Assembly: GCA_041687255.1 (NCBI GenBank)
Contig: JAWLCL010000021.1
Location: 1 to 64,000 of the forward strand
Direction: 5' to 3'
Origin: Mariniphaga sp041687255
GTDB lineage: Bacteria; Bacteroidota; Bacteroidia; Bacteroidales; Prolixibacteraceae
Length of the DNA stretch: 64,000 nucleotides
In this document: positions 53,135-62,806 of the stretch, in pieces
Layout of the letters: every line of letters begins with the position of its first letter
Position numbering within the stretch: position 1 is the stretch's first letter
Notes under the pieces: generated by a model
Seen by the model: only the letters and a program-made list of their open reading frames with translations
Database searches by the model: none
What the model was told of the DNA's origin: nothing
Position numbers and translations under genes: made by a program

Positions 53135-53749
53135 TCAAATCATTCCTGATAAAACAGGATATAAACTATAAACCCAAAACATTACCCATAGTCCCATATA
53201 CCAGGTAAATCTTTTTTTATACCAAATGAATGAGCTAAACAGAGCCCAATACAAAATAACCAATGGCCAAATCATTTTTTCAGGTCCAAAAATATGAAAT
53301 ACTGCTCGGTCAAGTCCTGGACCGATTAAGCAAAATGTCCCGAATATTATATACTCTTTATGTTTTTGTGAATTTTTTTTTCTGTATAGAAAAGCAAGGG
53401 TTACCAGGAGAATGCTAAAAGACTCAAGAGGTCTTAATAGTTTTAACCAGTCATTTTTTACTATAAAACTTTCAAAATACAAATTCCAGATGGTCATTGT
53501 CATTAAGTAATAAATTACCATTCCAAATAGTCCAAGTTTGAAATGTAATTTGAATCTTTTCTTTCTAATAAGTCCTGATTGTAAAACAAGAAGTGTAAAC
53601 CAGCAAAATGAAAAAAAAGCATGAATTATGAACTTAGATTCGGAATTGCTTTTCTGTCCGATATCGAACAACCAATTATCAGAAAATCCAATTGCCATTA
53701 TCAACCAAAAGATGATACTGAATATTATGAAAAAATTTTCTCTTTTCAT
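53135..53749 (-). CDS. Uncharacterised multi-pass membrane protein
   Basis: A 204-residue protein with about six hydrophobic segments and short loops, first segment at residues 6-24. A patch of basic residues (IRKKRFKLHFKLG) lies between segments two and three. I do not recognise the family with confidence. It is convergent with the GNAT cluster and shows no link with the neighbouring peptidase. Confidence 0.6.
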   Translation of the reverse strand: MKRENFFIIFSIIFWLIMAIGFSDNWLFDIGQKSNSESKFIIHAFFSFCWFTLLVLQSGLIRKKRFKLHFKLGLFGMVIYYLMTMTIWNLYFESFIVKNDWLKLLRPLESFSILLVTLAFLYRKKNSQKHKEYIIFGTFCLIGPGLDRAVFHIFGPEKMIWPLVILYWALFSSFIWYKKRFTWYMGLWVMFWVYSLYPVLSGMI

Positions 53750-53953
53750 TTTGGTGATTCAAAATGCATTACAACGGTTCTATGTTATAAAGAAAACCTG
53801 GAATTCATCGTTGTACCTGTTATCTTTCAACATTATTGCCTAAATAATTGAAAACGCAGGTAACTTACGACATTATTATCAAATATTTTATCTAATTTCT
53901 TTGATTCATTCATGCCAGGCTGAAATCCATAAATATGCCTTTATTGTATCATT

Positions 53954-55856
53954 TTAATTTTCGTTTTTCCAAACATTATCTTCTTTAGAAACATCAATGT
54001 CATTATCACCAAGAGAGACCTGTATAATTCTACCGGCTGACTTATAGTTTAGCGAAACCGTTTCCGGATTACCTTTCCAGATGTATGCTGATTTATAATC
54101 TTCCAGAATTTCACCATTTTCAAATTCAAGAGTCAATGCAACAGGTAATGGTAATTTACCCGGATTAGAAATTTGAACTTCAATATTATTCTGCTTTTGG
54201 TTTACATTTTCAATTTTCAAATCGGGAGCACTGAATTCTAAATACCAGGGGTTCCAGTACCAGCTTAAATCTTCACCCAGCAAATCTTCCATTGTGAAAA
54301 AATAATCATAGGATATAGGATGCTTGTATTCCCATCGCTGCATGAATTTTTTTAATGGATTCTCAATCCCCTGCTCTTCTAAAATTTCAAATAGGAATTT
54401 GGAAGCTGCTGATGATTTTACATAGTAATAAAAAGGCCAACTGTAGAAGTTCAAGTAGCTGGATGGGGTGTGCAGTGGAATGTCATTATCTGTGTTCCAG
54501 ATTAATTCTCCCGTTTTGGGCATTACAATCCCCATCCTTTCTAAAAAAGAAGTGGTGAAATATTCAACCCATCCTTCATCCATCCACGCATATTTTTCTT
54601 CATTGGTGCAGATATAAAACGGAAAATACGAATGGGCAATTTCATGTGCTGTTATTAACACCAAAGCAGAATCCGGAAATAACCCGTTAGCGGCCATCAT
54701 CGGAAATTCCATTCCGTCGAAATTCCCCTGAGTAAAAAATGTAGTGTGTTTTTGAAAAGGAAAGGGTATTCCCGGGAATTCAGTTGAAAAATAATGAATG
54801 GATTGTTTTGCTGTTTCTGCAATTGTTTTTGTACCCAGTTGTATCCGGGTGATAAACTACATTTATCCATGTGCGGCTGTTGCGGATTGAGTCAGTCACG
54901 ACACTTGTTGCATCCCATATGGAATTATTGCTTACAGCAAACGCAAAATCAATTACTTTCTCTGCCTTAAAATGCCAGATGTGTGAACTACTTTGTTTAA
55001 GTATATTATTTTTCTTCAAATCATCTTTTGATATTAACTGTATGACATCATCAGTCTGTTTTGATTCTTCAACTTTTGCTATAAATTCTTCATTATAAAT
55101 TTCTTCCCGGTTCTGTAAATCACCGGTTGCCCAAACTAAATATTCCCCCGGAACTTCGAGGTGAACATCGAAATTGGAGACATCGTTGTAGGTTTCCTGG
55201 ATTCCTGTATGAAAAGCGTTGTCCCATCCACTTATATCATCGTAAACCACAATCTGTGGAAACCAGTATCCGATAAAAAAAGCAGAATCGTTTAATCTTC
55301 CGGTTCTAATCTCAAACTGATAAGGCATTTTTAAACTCCATTCAATTTCAATTTTTGTTGCAGAATTTGGTATAATAAATTGAGTACTGTCAAAGTGTAG
55401 CTGCATTCCAGTTGCCTGAAATTTTAAATTTTCATGATTGATAGTATCATTTTCAAAAATAACAAAGTGGATCAATACTCCATCGGTCAAATTTGTTTCC
55501 GAAATAGGGAAATCACGCATTGCTCCTTTTTTATACATGTTTTGTTTCAGCATAAATCTGATGAAGTTTTTTAAGGTATCTGGACTGTTGTTATGATATA
55601 TAATAGTTTCCTTCCCGTAAATTTTTACGCAATCCGGATCAAATCGTGCATTGATGGTATAGTTGGCTGAATTTTGCCAGTAATTTGGACCGGGATTCCC
55701 ATCCCATGAACGGGTTTGATTACTATAAGCTTTTCTTATTTCTTTTGTCATATACAATTTATCTGACTGAGAAAAACTTTGAAATTTAGGAAGAGAAAAG
55801 AAAAACAATATTAATATGGCCAACCTATATTTTAATCTAAATAGTTTCCTTTTCAT
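53954..55856 (-). pseudogene. Frameshifted M1-family metallopeptidase (paralogue of 58675-60555)
   Basis: Two open frames (55856-54780 and a second ending at 53954, first Met at 54712) together match the intact M1 peptidase at 58675-60555 along its whole length. The break is a run of five T at 54826-54830 (five A on the coding strand) where the intact copy has four, shifting the frame after the GYK codons. The N-terminal part has a signal peptide. The C-terminal part keeps HEIAHS, the downstream glutamate WMDEGW and the GMEFPMM exopeptidase motif. Everything but the single extra base is well preserved, so the lesion is either very recent, a sequencing error in a homopolymer, or resolved by slippage. 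Confidence 0.85.
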
Positions 55857-55922
55857 TTGTCTGCATTTTGAGGTACAACAGGTAATTCATTCGTTGTACT
55901 AATAGTTAATTGCTCAGCTTTT

Positions 55923-57404
55923 TTAGCTTGCCTCATGAACCTCTTTGGCTGCACGAACCCCCGATCGCAAAGCACCTTCCATAGTGCTGCGCAGGATGCT
56001 GGTGTGTTCTCCTGCAAAATGAATTCGCCCGTGGGAAGATTGCAATGATTTCAGGTATTTGCCCACATCACCAGGTGCAGGAAAACTAAAAGCCCCCATT
56101 GCAAAAGGATCTTTACTCCAGGCTTTTACGTGCCCTTTCTGGTAATGTTCTTCCAGATTTGGATGGATTTTTTTCATATCCTCAATTGTTTTATCCAGCA
56201 GTTCTTTTTCAGACATTTTACCCATAGCTGTTGCTTTGGGTCCGCCGACTATACTTTCCAGGATAGCAGGGTTCTCTTCAGGGTTCCCGGGATGCAAATG
56301 GCCCGTCACCTCTCCTGTTATAAGATCAGATTTTGCACTTCCGGAAACTCCTTTTTTTAACCAGAACGGCTTTTCCACCTGCAGGTAAGTTCTGGTAATA
56401 TCCAAGGAAGGTAGATTATTTATAGCCTGTTGCTTGTCTGCCGGAAGCGGAGGCAGGATCTTAACTTTGTGCAAAACCTTTGCCGGTAAGGTACATATCA
56501 CACTATCTGCCTTATATGACTGCACCCTTCCGGATTCTCTAACGGTTACTGTTACTTCTTCCGCAGAACTGCTTACAGAATTAACCTTAACTCCATAACG
56601 AATATTATTTTTCAGTTTTTTGGCCATAGCCAAAGGAAGCTTGTCATTACCGCCTTTCAGTAAAAAAGGTGCTGCGCCCATAAATAATCCGAAATCTGAA
56701 ACTGCCATTGAAAGGCCTGAGGTTTTTTCCGGAACTGCACCAAACCATTGGGTGTTTTGAACCATTTCAATGGCTCCCCTGCTGGCTCCCTTGGAGGTCA
56801 TATATTGCTCCAGAGAAAGCTTATCCATTTCAATTAAAGGGGATTCAGCCCAGCCTTCCGGTTGTGCAATTTCTTTTGGCAGCTTTTCAATAATGTATTT
56901 ATTTACTATTCCCCAGGGGCCTAATTCCCGCTCTTCAGCAGTCAGGTCATAAGGCCAGTCAACCGGTTTCCCGGGGGTGACAACAAACCTTTTACCCTTG
57001 AGATGGTGCACCACCGGCCTTTCCGGCATGGTCCAGGGTACTTTTTCCAGCCCCAGTTCTTCTATGTATTTGAGGGCTGTGGTATAGTTCTCAGAAAATG
57101 CTGCAGCTCCCTCTTCAGCATACAGGCCTTGTGCAAAAGGTTCTCTAAGGGTGGAAACGCGACCGCCGGGACGATCTCTGGCCTCCAGAACTGTAACCTT
57201 ATGACCGCCCTTGTTGAGTTCCCAGGCTGCTGCCAGTCCGGCCAGACCAGCCCCCAGGATAAGAACGTTACGTGGTGCTTTGGTTTTCCCGGTTATAAAT
57301 TCCTGTGCGGCAATCATCCCGGGAAAACAAATACCTCCGGCTCCCAGGGCTAGCTGCTGTAAAAATTCTTTTCGGGTAGTCTTTTTAAAATTCTGTTTTT
57401 TCAT
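55923..57404 (-). CDS. Exported flavin amine oxidase family protein
   Basis: A 493-residue FAD-dependent oxidoreductase. The dinucleotide-binding GAGLAGLAAA is at 51-60, followed by the ARDRPGGRV motif. The FAD-anchoring end is GRIHFAGEHTS. The N terminus, TTRKEFLQQLALGAGG, resembles a twin-arginine signal with Lys for the second Arg, which fits export of a folded flavoprotein. It should oxidise an amine or related substrate with oxygen or quinone as acceptor. It starts 9 bp after a ScyD-like lipoprotein gene, so the two are probably partners. Confidence 0.87.
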   Translation of the reverse strand: MKKQNFKKTTRKEFLQQLALGAGGICFPGMIAAQEFITGKTKAPRNVLILGAGLAGLAAAWELNKGGHKVTVLEARDRPGGRVSTLREPFAQGLYAEEGAAAFSENYTTALKYIEELGLEKVPWTMPERPVVHHLKGKRFVVTPGKPVDWPYDLTAEERELGPWGIVNKYIIEKLPKEIAQPEGWAESPLIEMDKLSLEQYMTSKGASRGAIEMVQNTQWFGAVPEKTSGLSMAVSDFGLFMGAAPFLLKGGNDKLPLAMAKKLKNNIRYGVKVNSVSSSAEEVTVTVRESGRVQSYKADSVICTLPAKVLHKVKILPPLPADKQQAINNLPSLDITRTYLQVEKPFWLKKGVSGSAKSDLITGEVTGHLHPGNPEENPAILESIVGGPKATAMGKMSEKELLDKTIEDMKKIHPNLEEHYQKGHVKAWSKDPFAMGAFSFPAPGDVGKYLKSLQSSHGRIHFAGEHTSILRSTMEGALRSGVRAAKEVHEAS

Positions 57405-57413
57405 AATAGTAAA

Positions 57414-58601
57414 TTAAATGGGGTTATAATTGAGCATCCTTACGGTTGGGTTTCTGTCGGGAAGAGCTATGTTATTGTTTTCCAGTAACCAGAGGTTCCC
57501 TTTTTTATCGAAAGTGATGGCGCTTGGAAACGACAGGCCGGATGCAACCACTTCTGCAAGATTTCCTTCAAGATCGTAAGCACTTATAGTACCACCTGCT
57601 GCCAGGCCGGGAACAAAGGAGGAGATCCAGCTATTCTCATCAAACTCCACCACATAAAGAAAACCATCCGGACCAATATCCAGATCAATCACCGAGGTAA
57701 GGCCGTCAATGAGAACCTCACAGGGTCCGAAATCTTCAGAACATGTTACATTGTTCGCATCTGCAGGAATTTTCCAGACCCGGGATAGGCCTATAGGTAA
57801 ACCTTGCCCCGCTACAGCTCCCGTTAATTCCCCAACATATATATAATCCTCGTGTACAGCGACTGAAGTGGGGACGGGCTGTACATAGCATGGAATGGGT
57901 TCTCCGTCCTCATTATCTGTTACCCAACGGATTATCCAGTCACCGTTTTCATCAACAGGAGGGGTGAAGATTGCTTTCCAGTCAATAACTCCTGTAGTTG
58001 TTGCTGAAAGCAAGGTATTTCCGGCTGCATCTGCCACTAAAGCTGTTGAGCCGGACAAGGCAACAACTTTGTAAGGGTTGTTTTGTGGGCCTGCACTAAA
58101 ACCATCGATAGCTTCGCAAAGCTGGTTCTTCCATTGGATACCTTCAAACGCATCAGGATCGTCTTCTCTTTCAAAGGCTGCCAAATCGGCCACCATTCGA
58201 GTTGTTCCGTTAGACACCCTGTAAAGTTCCCCTTCTACGGCCAGATCTGTGCCCATAGTTGTCAGAAATGCGCTTCCGGCACCTATAGCTGCAATACCGT
58301 TGATATCAGATGTAGCGTCCACCTCAACCATCGTCTTAATCTTACCGTTTTTGATGATCTGAACGCTTCTTGAATCCCCGTTATTAACCCCAACAAGAAT
58401 ACTACCATCGGGAGTACTGGTGATATCATAAACCGGAGCCGGGAACTCGTAGGATCCGCCGGACATGTTGTTTTTAGCAGATTTTGTTCCAACATCAAAC
58501 ACTTCTACTTCTTTTTCACAAGCCATAAAGCTTAGTGAAATAAATACCAAAACACATAAGTGTATTGACCACTTTATCAAATAAAATTTTAAAGTTCTCA
58601 T
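57414..58601 (-). CDS. ScyD/ScyE-family propeller lipoprotein
   Basis: The 395-residue lipoprotein has Cys28 as its lipobox (FMAC). The propeller-type sequence VADAAGNTLL, PTSVAVHEDYIYVGELTG, IDLDIGPDGFLYVVE and ITFDKKGNLWLLE matches the ScyD/ScyE family named after scytonemin-cluster proteins. The actual function in Bacteroidetes is not known. It directly precedes an exported flavin oxidase and lies between the two M1 peptidase copies. Confidence 0.82.
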   Translation of the reverse strand: MRTLKFYLIKWSIHLCVLVFISLSFMACEKEVEVFDVGTKSAKNNMSGGSYEFPAPVYDITSTPDGSILVGVNNGDSRSVQIIKNGKIKTMVEVDATSDINGIAAIGAGSAFLTTMGTDLAVEGELYRVSNGTTRMVADLAAFEREDDPDAFEGIQWKNQLCEAIDGFSAGPQNNPYKVVALSGSTALVADAAGNTLLSATTTGVIDWKAIFTPPVDENGDWIIRWVTDNEDGEPIPCYVQPVPTSVAVHEDYIYVGELTGAVAGQGLPIGLSRVWKIPADANNVTCSEDFGPCEVLIDGLTSVIDLDIGPDGFLYVVEFDENSWISSFVPGLAAGGTISAYDLEGNLAEVVASGLSFPSAITFDKKGNLWLLENNNIALPDRNPTVRMLNYNPI

Positions 58602-58674
58602 AACTAAAATGTATTAATATTAATAGTTTATAGTGTTAACTGGATTTAAGGCTTCCGGAGAACCTGATCCATTA

Positions 58675-60555
58675 TTATTCTCCATTTACCCAAACATTAT
58701 CTTCTCTATATACATCAATGTCATTGTCGCCAAGCGAAACCTGTTTAATTTTACCGGCTGATTTATAATATAATGATACAGTTTCCGGATTACCTTTCCA
58801 TATATATGCTGATTTATAATCTTCCAGAATTTCACCATTTTCGAATTCAAGAGTCAATGCAACAGGTAATGGTAATTTACCCGGATTAGAAATTTGAACT
58901 TCAATATTTTTCTGCTTTTGGTTTACATTTTCAATTTTCAAATCGGGAGCACTGAATTCGAAATACCAGGGGTTCCAGTACCAGCTTAAATCTTCACCCA
59001 GCAAATCTTCCATTGTGAAAAAATAATCGTAAGATAGAGGATGCTTGTACTCCCATCGTTGCATAAACATTTTTAATGGATTGGAAACTCCCTGTTCATC
59101 TAAAATGTCAAACAGGAATTCAAAAGCCACAGATGATTTCAGATAAATATTAAATCGTCCGAAAATACTCATGTAGCTGGATGGGATATGTAATGGAATA
59201 TCGTTTTCTGAGTTCCAGGTTGATGATTCCCTAGAGCGATTTGATAACCCCTTCCATTTTAAAAATGAATGGGTGAAATATACTGCCCATCCTTCATCCA
59301 TCCATGCATATTTTTCTTCGTTGGTACAAATGAAAAACGGAAAATAGGAATGGGCAATTTCATGTGCTGTCAAGCTCACCAGTCGAACAGAATCAGGAGG
59401 TAAGCCATTGGCGGCCATCATAGGAAATTCCATTCCACCGGATTTTCCCTGAGTCAAAAATGTGATATGTTTTTGAAAGGGAAAAGAAATTCCGGGGAAT
59501 TCTGTGGAAAAGTAATGAATGGATTGTTTGGCTGTTTCTGCAACTGTTTTGTACCCAGCTGCATCCGGATGATAAACGGCATTGACCCAGGTGCGGCTGT
59601 TGCGGATTGTGTCAGTAGTAACACTGGTTGCATCCCATACAGAGTTATTGCTTACTGCAAACGCAAAATCGGTGACTTTCTCGGCCTTAAAATGCCAGAT
59701 GTGTGATTTACTGTTTTGAAGAAAATTATTTTTATTTAAATCCTCTTTAGAAATTAACTGTACAGTTTCATCTGAAAGTTTTGATTCTTCAACTTTTGTT
59801 AAAAAATCATCAATATAGATTTCCTCTGGGTTCTGTAAATCGCCGGTTGCCCAAACCAGATATTCCCCCGGAATTTCGAGGTAAACATCAAAATTTGAGA
59901 CATCGTTGTATGTTTCCTGTATCCCAGTATGAAAAGCATTGTCCCATTCACCTACATCATCGTAAACCACAATCTGTGGAAACCAATAGCCGATAAAAAA
60001 TGCAGAATCGTTAGATCTACCGGTTCTAATTTCAAACTGATAAGGCATTTTCAAACTCCATTCAACTTCAATTTGTGCTTTAGAATGGGGTAATATAAAA
60101 TGAGAACTATCAAAGTGTAGTTGCATTCCGGTTGCCTGAAATTTTATATTTTCATGATTGATGGTATCATTTTCAAAAACAACAGTGTGAATCAATACGC
60201 CACCGGTTAAATTTGTTTCCGAAACAGGGAAATCACGCATTGCTCCTTTTTTATACATGTTTTGTTTCAACATAAACCTGATGAAGTTTTTTAAGGTATC
60301 AGGACTGTTATTTTCATATTCAATAGTTTCCATACCAGATATTTTCACGCTGTCAGGGTCAAAACGGGCATTAATAGTATAATTCGATGAATTTTGCCAA
60401 TAATTTGGTCCGGGATTCCCATCCCATAAACGGGTTTGATTCATATAAGCTTTTCTTATTTCTTTTGTCATATAGAGATTATTTGACTGAGAAAAAATTT
60501 GAAAATGAGAAAGAGAAAAAAAAATCAATATAAAAGTGATCAACTTATATTTCAT
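58675..60555 (-). CDS. Intact M1-family zinc metallopeptidase
   Basis: The 626-residue secreted aminopeptidase-like protein has a signal peptide (about 1-22), an N-terminal beta domain and the catalytic thermolysin-like domain. GGMEFPMM (373-380) takes the place of the GAMEN motif. The zinc site is H398-E-I-A-H402 with Glu421 in WMDEGW. The C-terminal beta part is short compared with typical M1 enzymes (850-900 residues). It probably degrades peptides in the periplasm or outside. A frameshifted copy lies about 4.7 kb away in the same orientation. Confidence 0.92.
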   Translation of the reverse strand: MKYKLITFILIFFSLSHFQIFSQSNNLYMTKEIRKAYMNQTRLWDGNPGPNYWQNSSNYTINARFDPDSVKISGMETIEYENNSPDTLKNFIRFMLKQNMYKKGAMRDFPVSETNLTGGVLIHTVVFENDTINHENIKFQATGMQLHFDSSHFILPHSKAQIEVEWSLKMPYQFEIRTGRSNDSAFFIGYWFPQIVVYDDVGEWDNAFHTGIQETYNDVSNFDVYLEIPGEYLVWATGDLQNPEEIYIDDFLTKVEESKLSDETVQLISKEDLNKNNFLQNSKSHIWHFKAEKVTDFAFAVSNNSVWDATSVTTDTIRNSRTWVNAVYHPDAAGYKTVAETAKQSIHYFSTEFPGISFPFQKHITFLTQGKSGGMEFPMMAANGLPPDSVRLVSLTAHEIAHSYFPFFICTNEEKYAWMDEGWAVYFTHSFLKWKGLSNRSRESSTWNSENDIPLHIPSSYMSIFGRFNIYLKSSVAFEFLFDILDEQGVSNPLKMFMQRWEYKHPLSYDYFFTMEDLLGEDLSWYWNPWYFEFSAPDLKIENVNQKQKNIEVQISNPGKLPLPVALTLEFENGEILEDYKSAYIWKGNPETVSLYYKSAGKIKQVSLGDNDIDVYREDNVWVNGE

Positions 60556-60667
60556 GAATCATTTGTTTGCTGATTAACATTAAAAATCTCCATATAATCA
60601 TCAGAGTATGCCAATATCCCTTTTCTGATGTTAAAGCTTACAGATGCTGTCATCTATCTGTAAGAAC

Positions 60668-62758
60668 CTACCTCAACCCGCTCCGTTCCAGCAATGCATC
60701 GACGGTAGGTTCCTGTCCACGGAAGCGTTTGTATAGTACCATAGGGTGTTCGGTTCCTCCTTTTTCAAGTATTTGTTCTCTAAAAGACTGAGCCACTTCC
60801 CTGTTGAACAATCCTCTTTCCTTAAACAGGCTGAAGGCGTCGGCATCAAGCACCTGCGCCCATTGATATCCATAATATCCGGCCGCATAACCTCCGGCAA
60901 ACAGGTGTTCGAACCGGGTGCTTGTAGCTACCTGGTCAATGACCGGGAACAACTGTGTTTTTTTCCATGCCTCTTCCTCGAACTGCTTTACATCGCCGTA
61001 AAAAGGTTTCCTTTGTGTGTGCCAGGCCATATCAAGCAAACCCCTACCTATCATGCTCACAGTATGATATCCGGCCTGAAAATTTTCGGATGCCCTGATT
61101 TTTTCCACCAGTTCGGCCGGGATGAATGCTTCTGTTTCGTAGTGGCGTGCAAACCGGTCGAGGAAATCTTTTTCAACAGCCCAGTTCTCTAATAATTGAG
61201 AAGGAAGTTCAACAAAATCGCGGTAAACCCTAAGTCCTGAAAGACTTGGGTAAGTAGAATTAGCAAGAATTCCGTGCAGGGCATGTCCGAATTCATGCAT
61301 AAAAACTTTCATTTCATTGAAAGTAAGAAGTGCAGGCCTTGTTTCGGTGGGGCGGGTAAAGTTCATAACGATGTTAACATGCGGTCGTGAATTCCTGTCG
61401 TCCTCTTTCCACTGTCCCTTGAATGAGCTCATCCTTGCACCCCCGCGCTTGCCCGGTCGTGGATGGAAATCGGCAAAAAGTACCGCTAAAAACGAACCGT
61501 CGTTGTCATACACTTCGTATGGGATAACTTCATCATTATAAACCGGAATTTTTCTGTTTTCATTGAAAGTGATGCCGAAAAGCTCTGTCGCAAGACCAAA
61601 AACGCCGTCAATAACATTGTTCAACTCGAAGTAGGGTTTAAGTATTTCATCGTTTATGCCGTACTTTTCTTCTTTGAGCTTTTCGCTGTAATAGAACCAA
61701 TCCCATGGCATGATTTCTTCTGAAAACCCGGCTTTTTCTGCAAACTTCTGAACCTCTTCTTTGTCTTTCTGAGCAATTTTAAAAGAAGCTTCATATAAAT
61801 CATCCAGCAGTTTATAGACACCCTCCGGATTCATGGCCATGCGACGCTCCAGAACATAATCGGCGTAGGTTTCGTAACCCAGCAGTCTGGCCATTTCAAG
61901 CCGAAGATTTACGATTTTTACAATGTTATCCTGGTTGTCGAGTTCATCGCCTTTAAAAGATTTCGACTCGTATGCAAGTGCAAGTTCTTTGCGCAAGTCG
62001 CGGTTATCGGCATTTTTCATGAATGGCAATGCGCTGGGTAAGGTGAGGTCGAAAACCCAGCCTTCTTTATCCTTGCTCTTTGCTTTTTGTGCTGCGGCTT
62101 CAAGCGCACTTTCAGGTAGTCCTGCCAGTTCGCTTTTATCGGAAATGTGCAGTTCATATCTGTTTGTTTCCTTCAGCACATTTTCACCAAATTTAAGGGT
62201 CAGCTTCGACAATTCGGTACGGATTTCTCTGAATCTTTCCTTGTCGGCTTCTGAAAGATTGGCTCCCTGACGCACGAAATCTATGTAGGTATGTTCCAAC
62301 AAGGTGTGCTGTTCCGGAGTGAGATTCAGATTATCCCTTTTATCGTAAACTGTTTTGATTCGTTTAAAAAGAATCGGGTTCAGCGTAATATCGTTTTGAT
62401 ATTTGGTAATCATTGGCGAAACTTCCTGGGCAAGCTGCTGCATTTCATCATTGGTTTCGGCGCTAAGCAGATTGAAAAAAATGCGGGCTATGCGGTCCAG
62501 TAATTTTCCCGAGCGTTCCAGTTGTTCAATTGTATTTTCAAATGTAGGAGCGACCGGATTATCTGTCACTGATTTCACCTCTGCTTCGCCCTGTTTTATG
62601 GCTTCTTCAAAAGCAGGTAAAAAATGTTCAGCTTTAATTTTGTGGAATGGTGCCGTTTCATGAGATGTATCAAATTTCTGTAGTAACGGATTCTGGGCAT
62701 TTGTTATTACCGATAGCAGGCTGACTGCAACAATGAGTTTTATTGTTTTCATTTTCAA
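60668..62758 (-). CDS. M3-family oligopeptidase (Dcp-like)
   Basis: The 696-residue zinc peptidase has a signal peptide (about 1-21). The catalytic HEFGH is at residues 488-492 (FMHEFGHALHG), with further conserved motifs GSFLAVLFADFHPRPGKRGG and a C-terminal ESMLRxx-like end (RGQEPTVDALLERSGL). It trims short peptides, dipeptidyl carboxypeptidase or oligopeptidase A type. It precedes the M1 gene on the same strand (112 bp). A second, closely related copy begins 48 bp upstream. Confidence 0.93.
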   Translation of the reverse strand: MKMKTIKLIVAVSLLSVITNAQNPLLQKFDTSHETAPFHKIKAEHFLPAFEEAIKQGEAEVKSVTDNPVAPTFENTIEQLERSGKLLDRIARIFFNLLSAETNDEMQQLAQEVSPMITKYQNDITLNPILFKRIKTVYDKRDNLNLTPEQHTLLEHTYIDFVRQGANLSEADKERFREIRTELSKLTLKFGENVLKETNRYELHISDKSELAGLPESALEAAAQKAKSKDKEGWVFDLTLPSALPFMKNADNRDLRKELALAYESKSFKGDELDNQDNIVKIVNLRLEMARLLGYETYADYVLERRMAMNPEGVYKLLDDLYEASFKIAQKDKEEVQKFAEKAGFSEEIMPWDWFYYSEKLKEEKYGINDEILKPYFELNNVIDGVFGLATELFGITFNENRKIPVYNDEVIPYEVYDNDGSFLAVLFADFHPRPGKRGGARMSSFKGQWKEDDRNSRPHVNIVMNFTRPTETRPALLTFNEMKVFMHEFGHALHGILANSTYPSLSGLRVYRDFVELPSQLLENWAVEKDFLDRFARHYETEAFIPAELVEKIRASENFQAGYHTVSMIGRGLLDMAWHTQRKPFYGDVKQFEEEAWKKTQLFPVIDQVATSTRFEHLFAGGYAAGYYGYQWAQVLDADAFSLFKERGLFNREVAQSFREQILEKGGTEHPMVLYKRFRGQEPTVDALLERSGLR

Positions 62759-62806
62759 TGCTATTTAAATCAATTATTAAACATTTACGTCTTCATAGAA
62801 TACATC

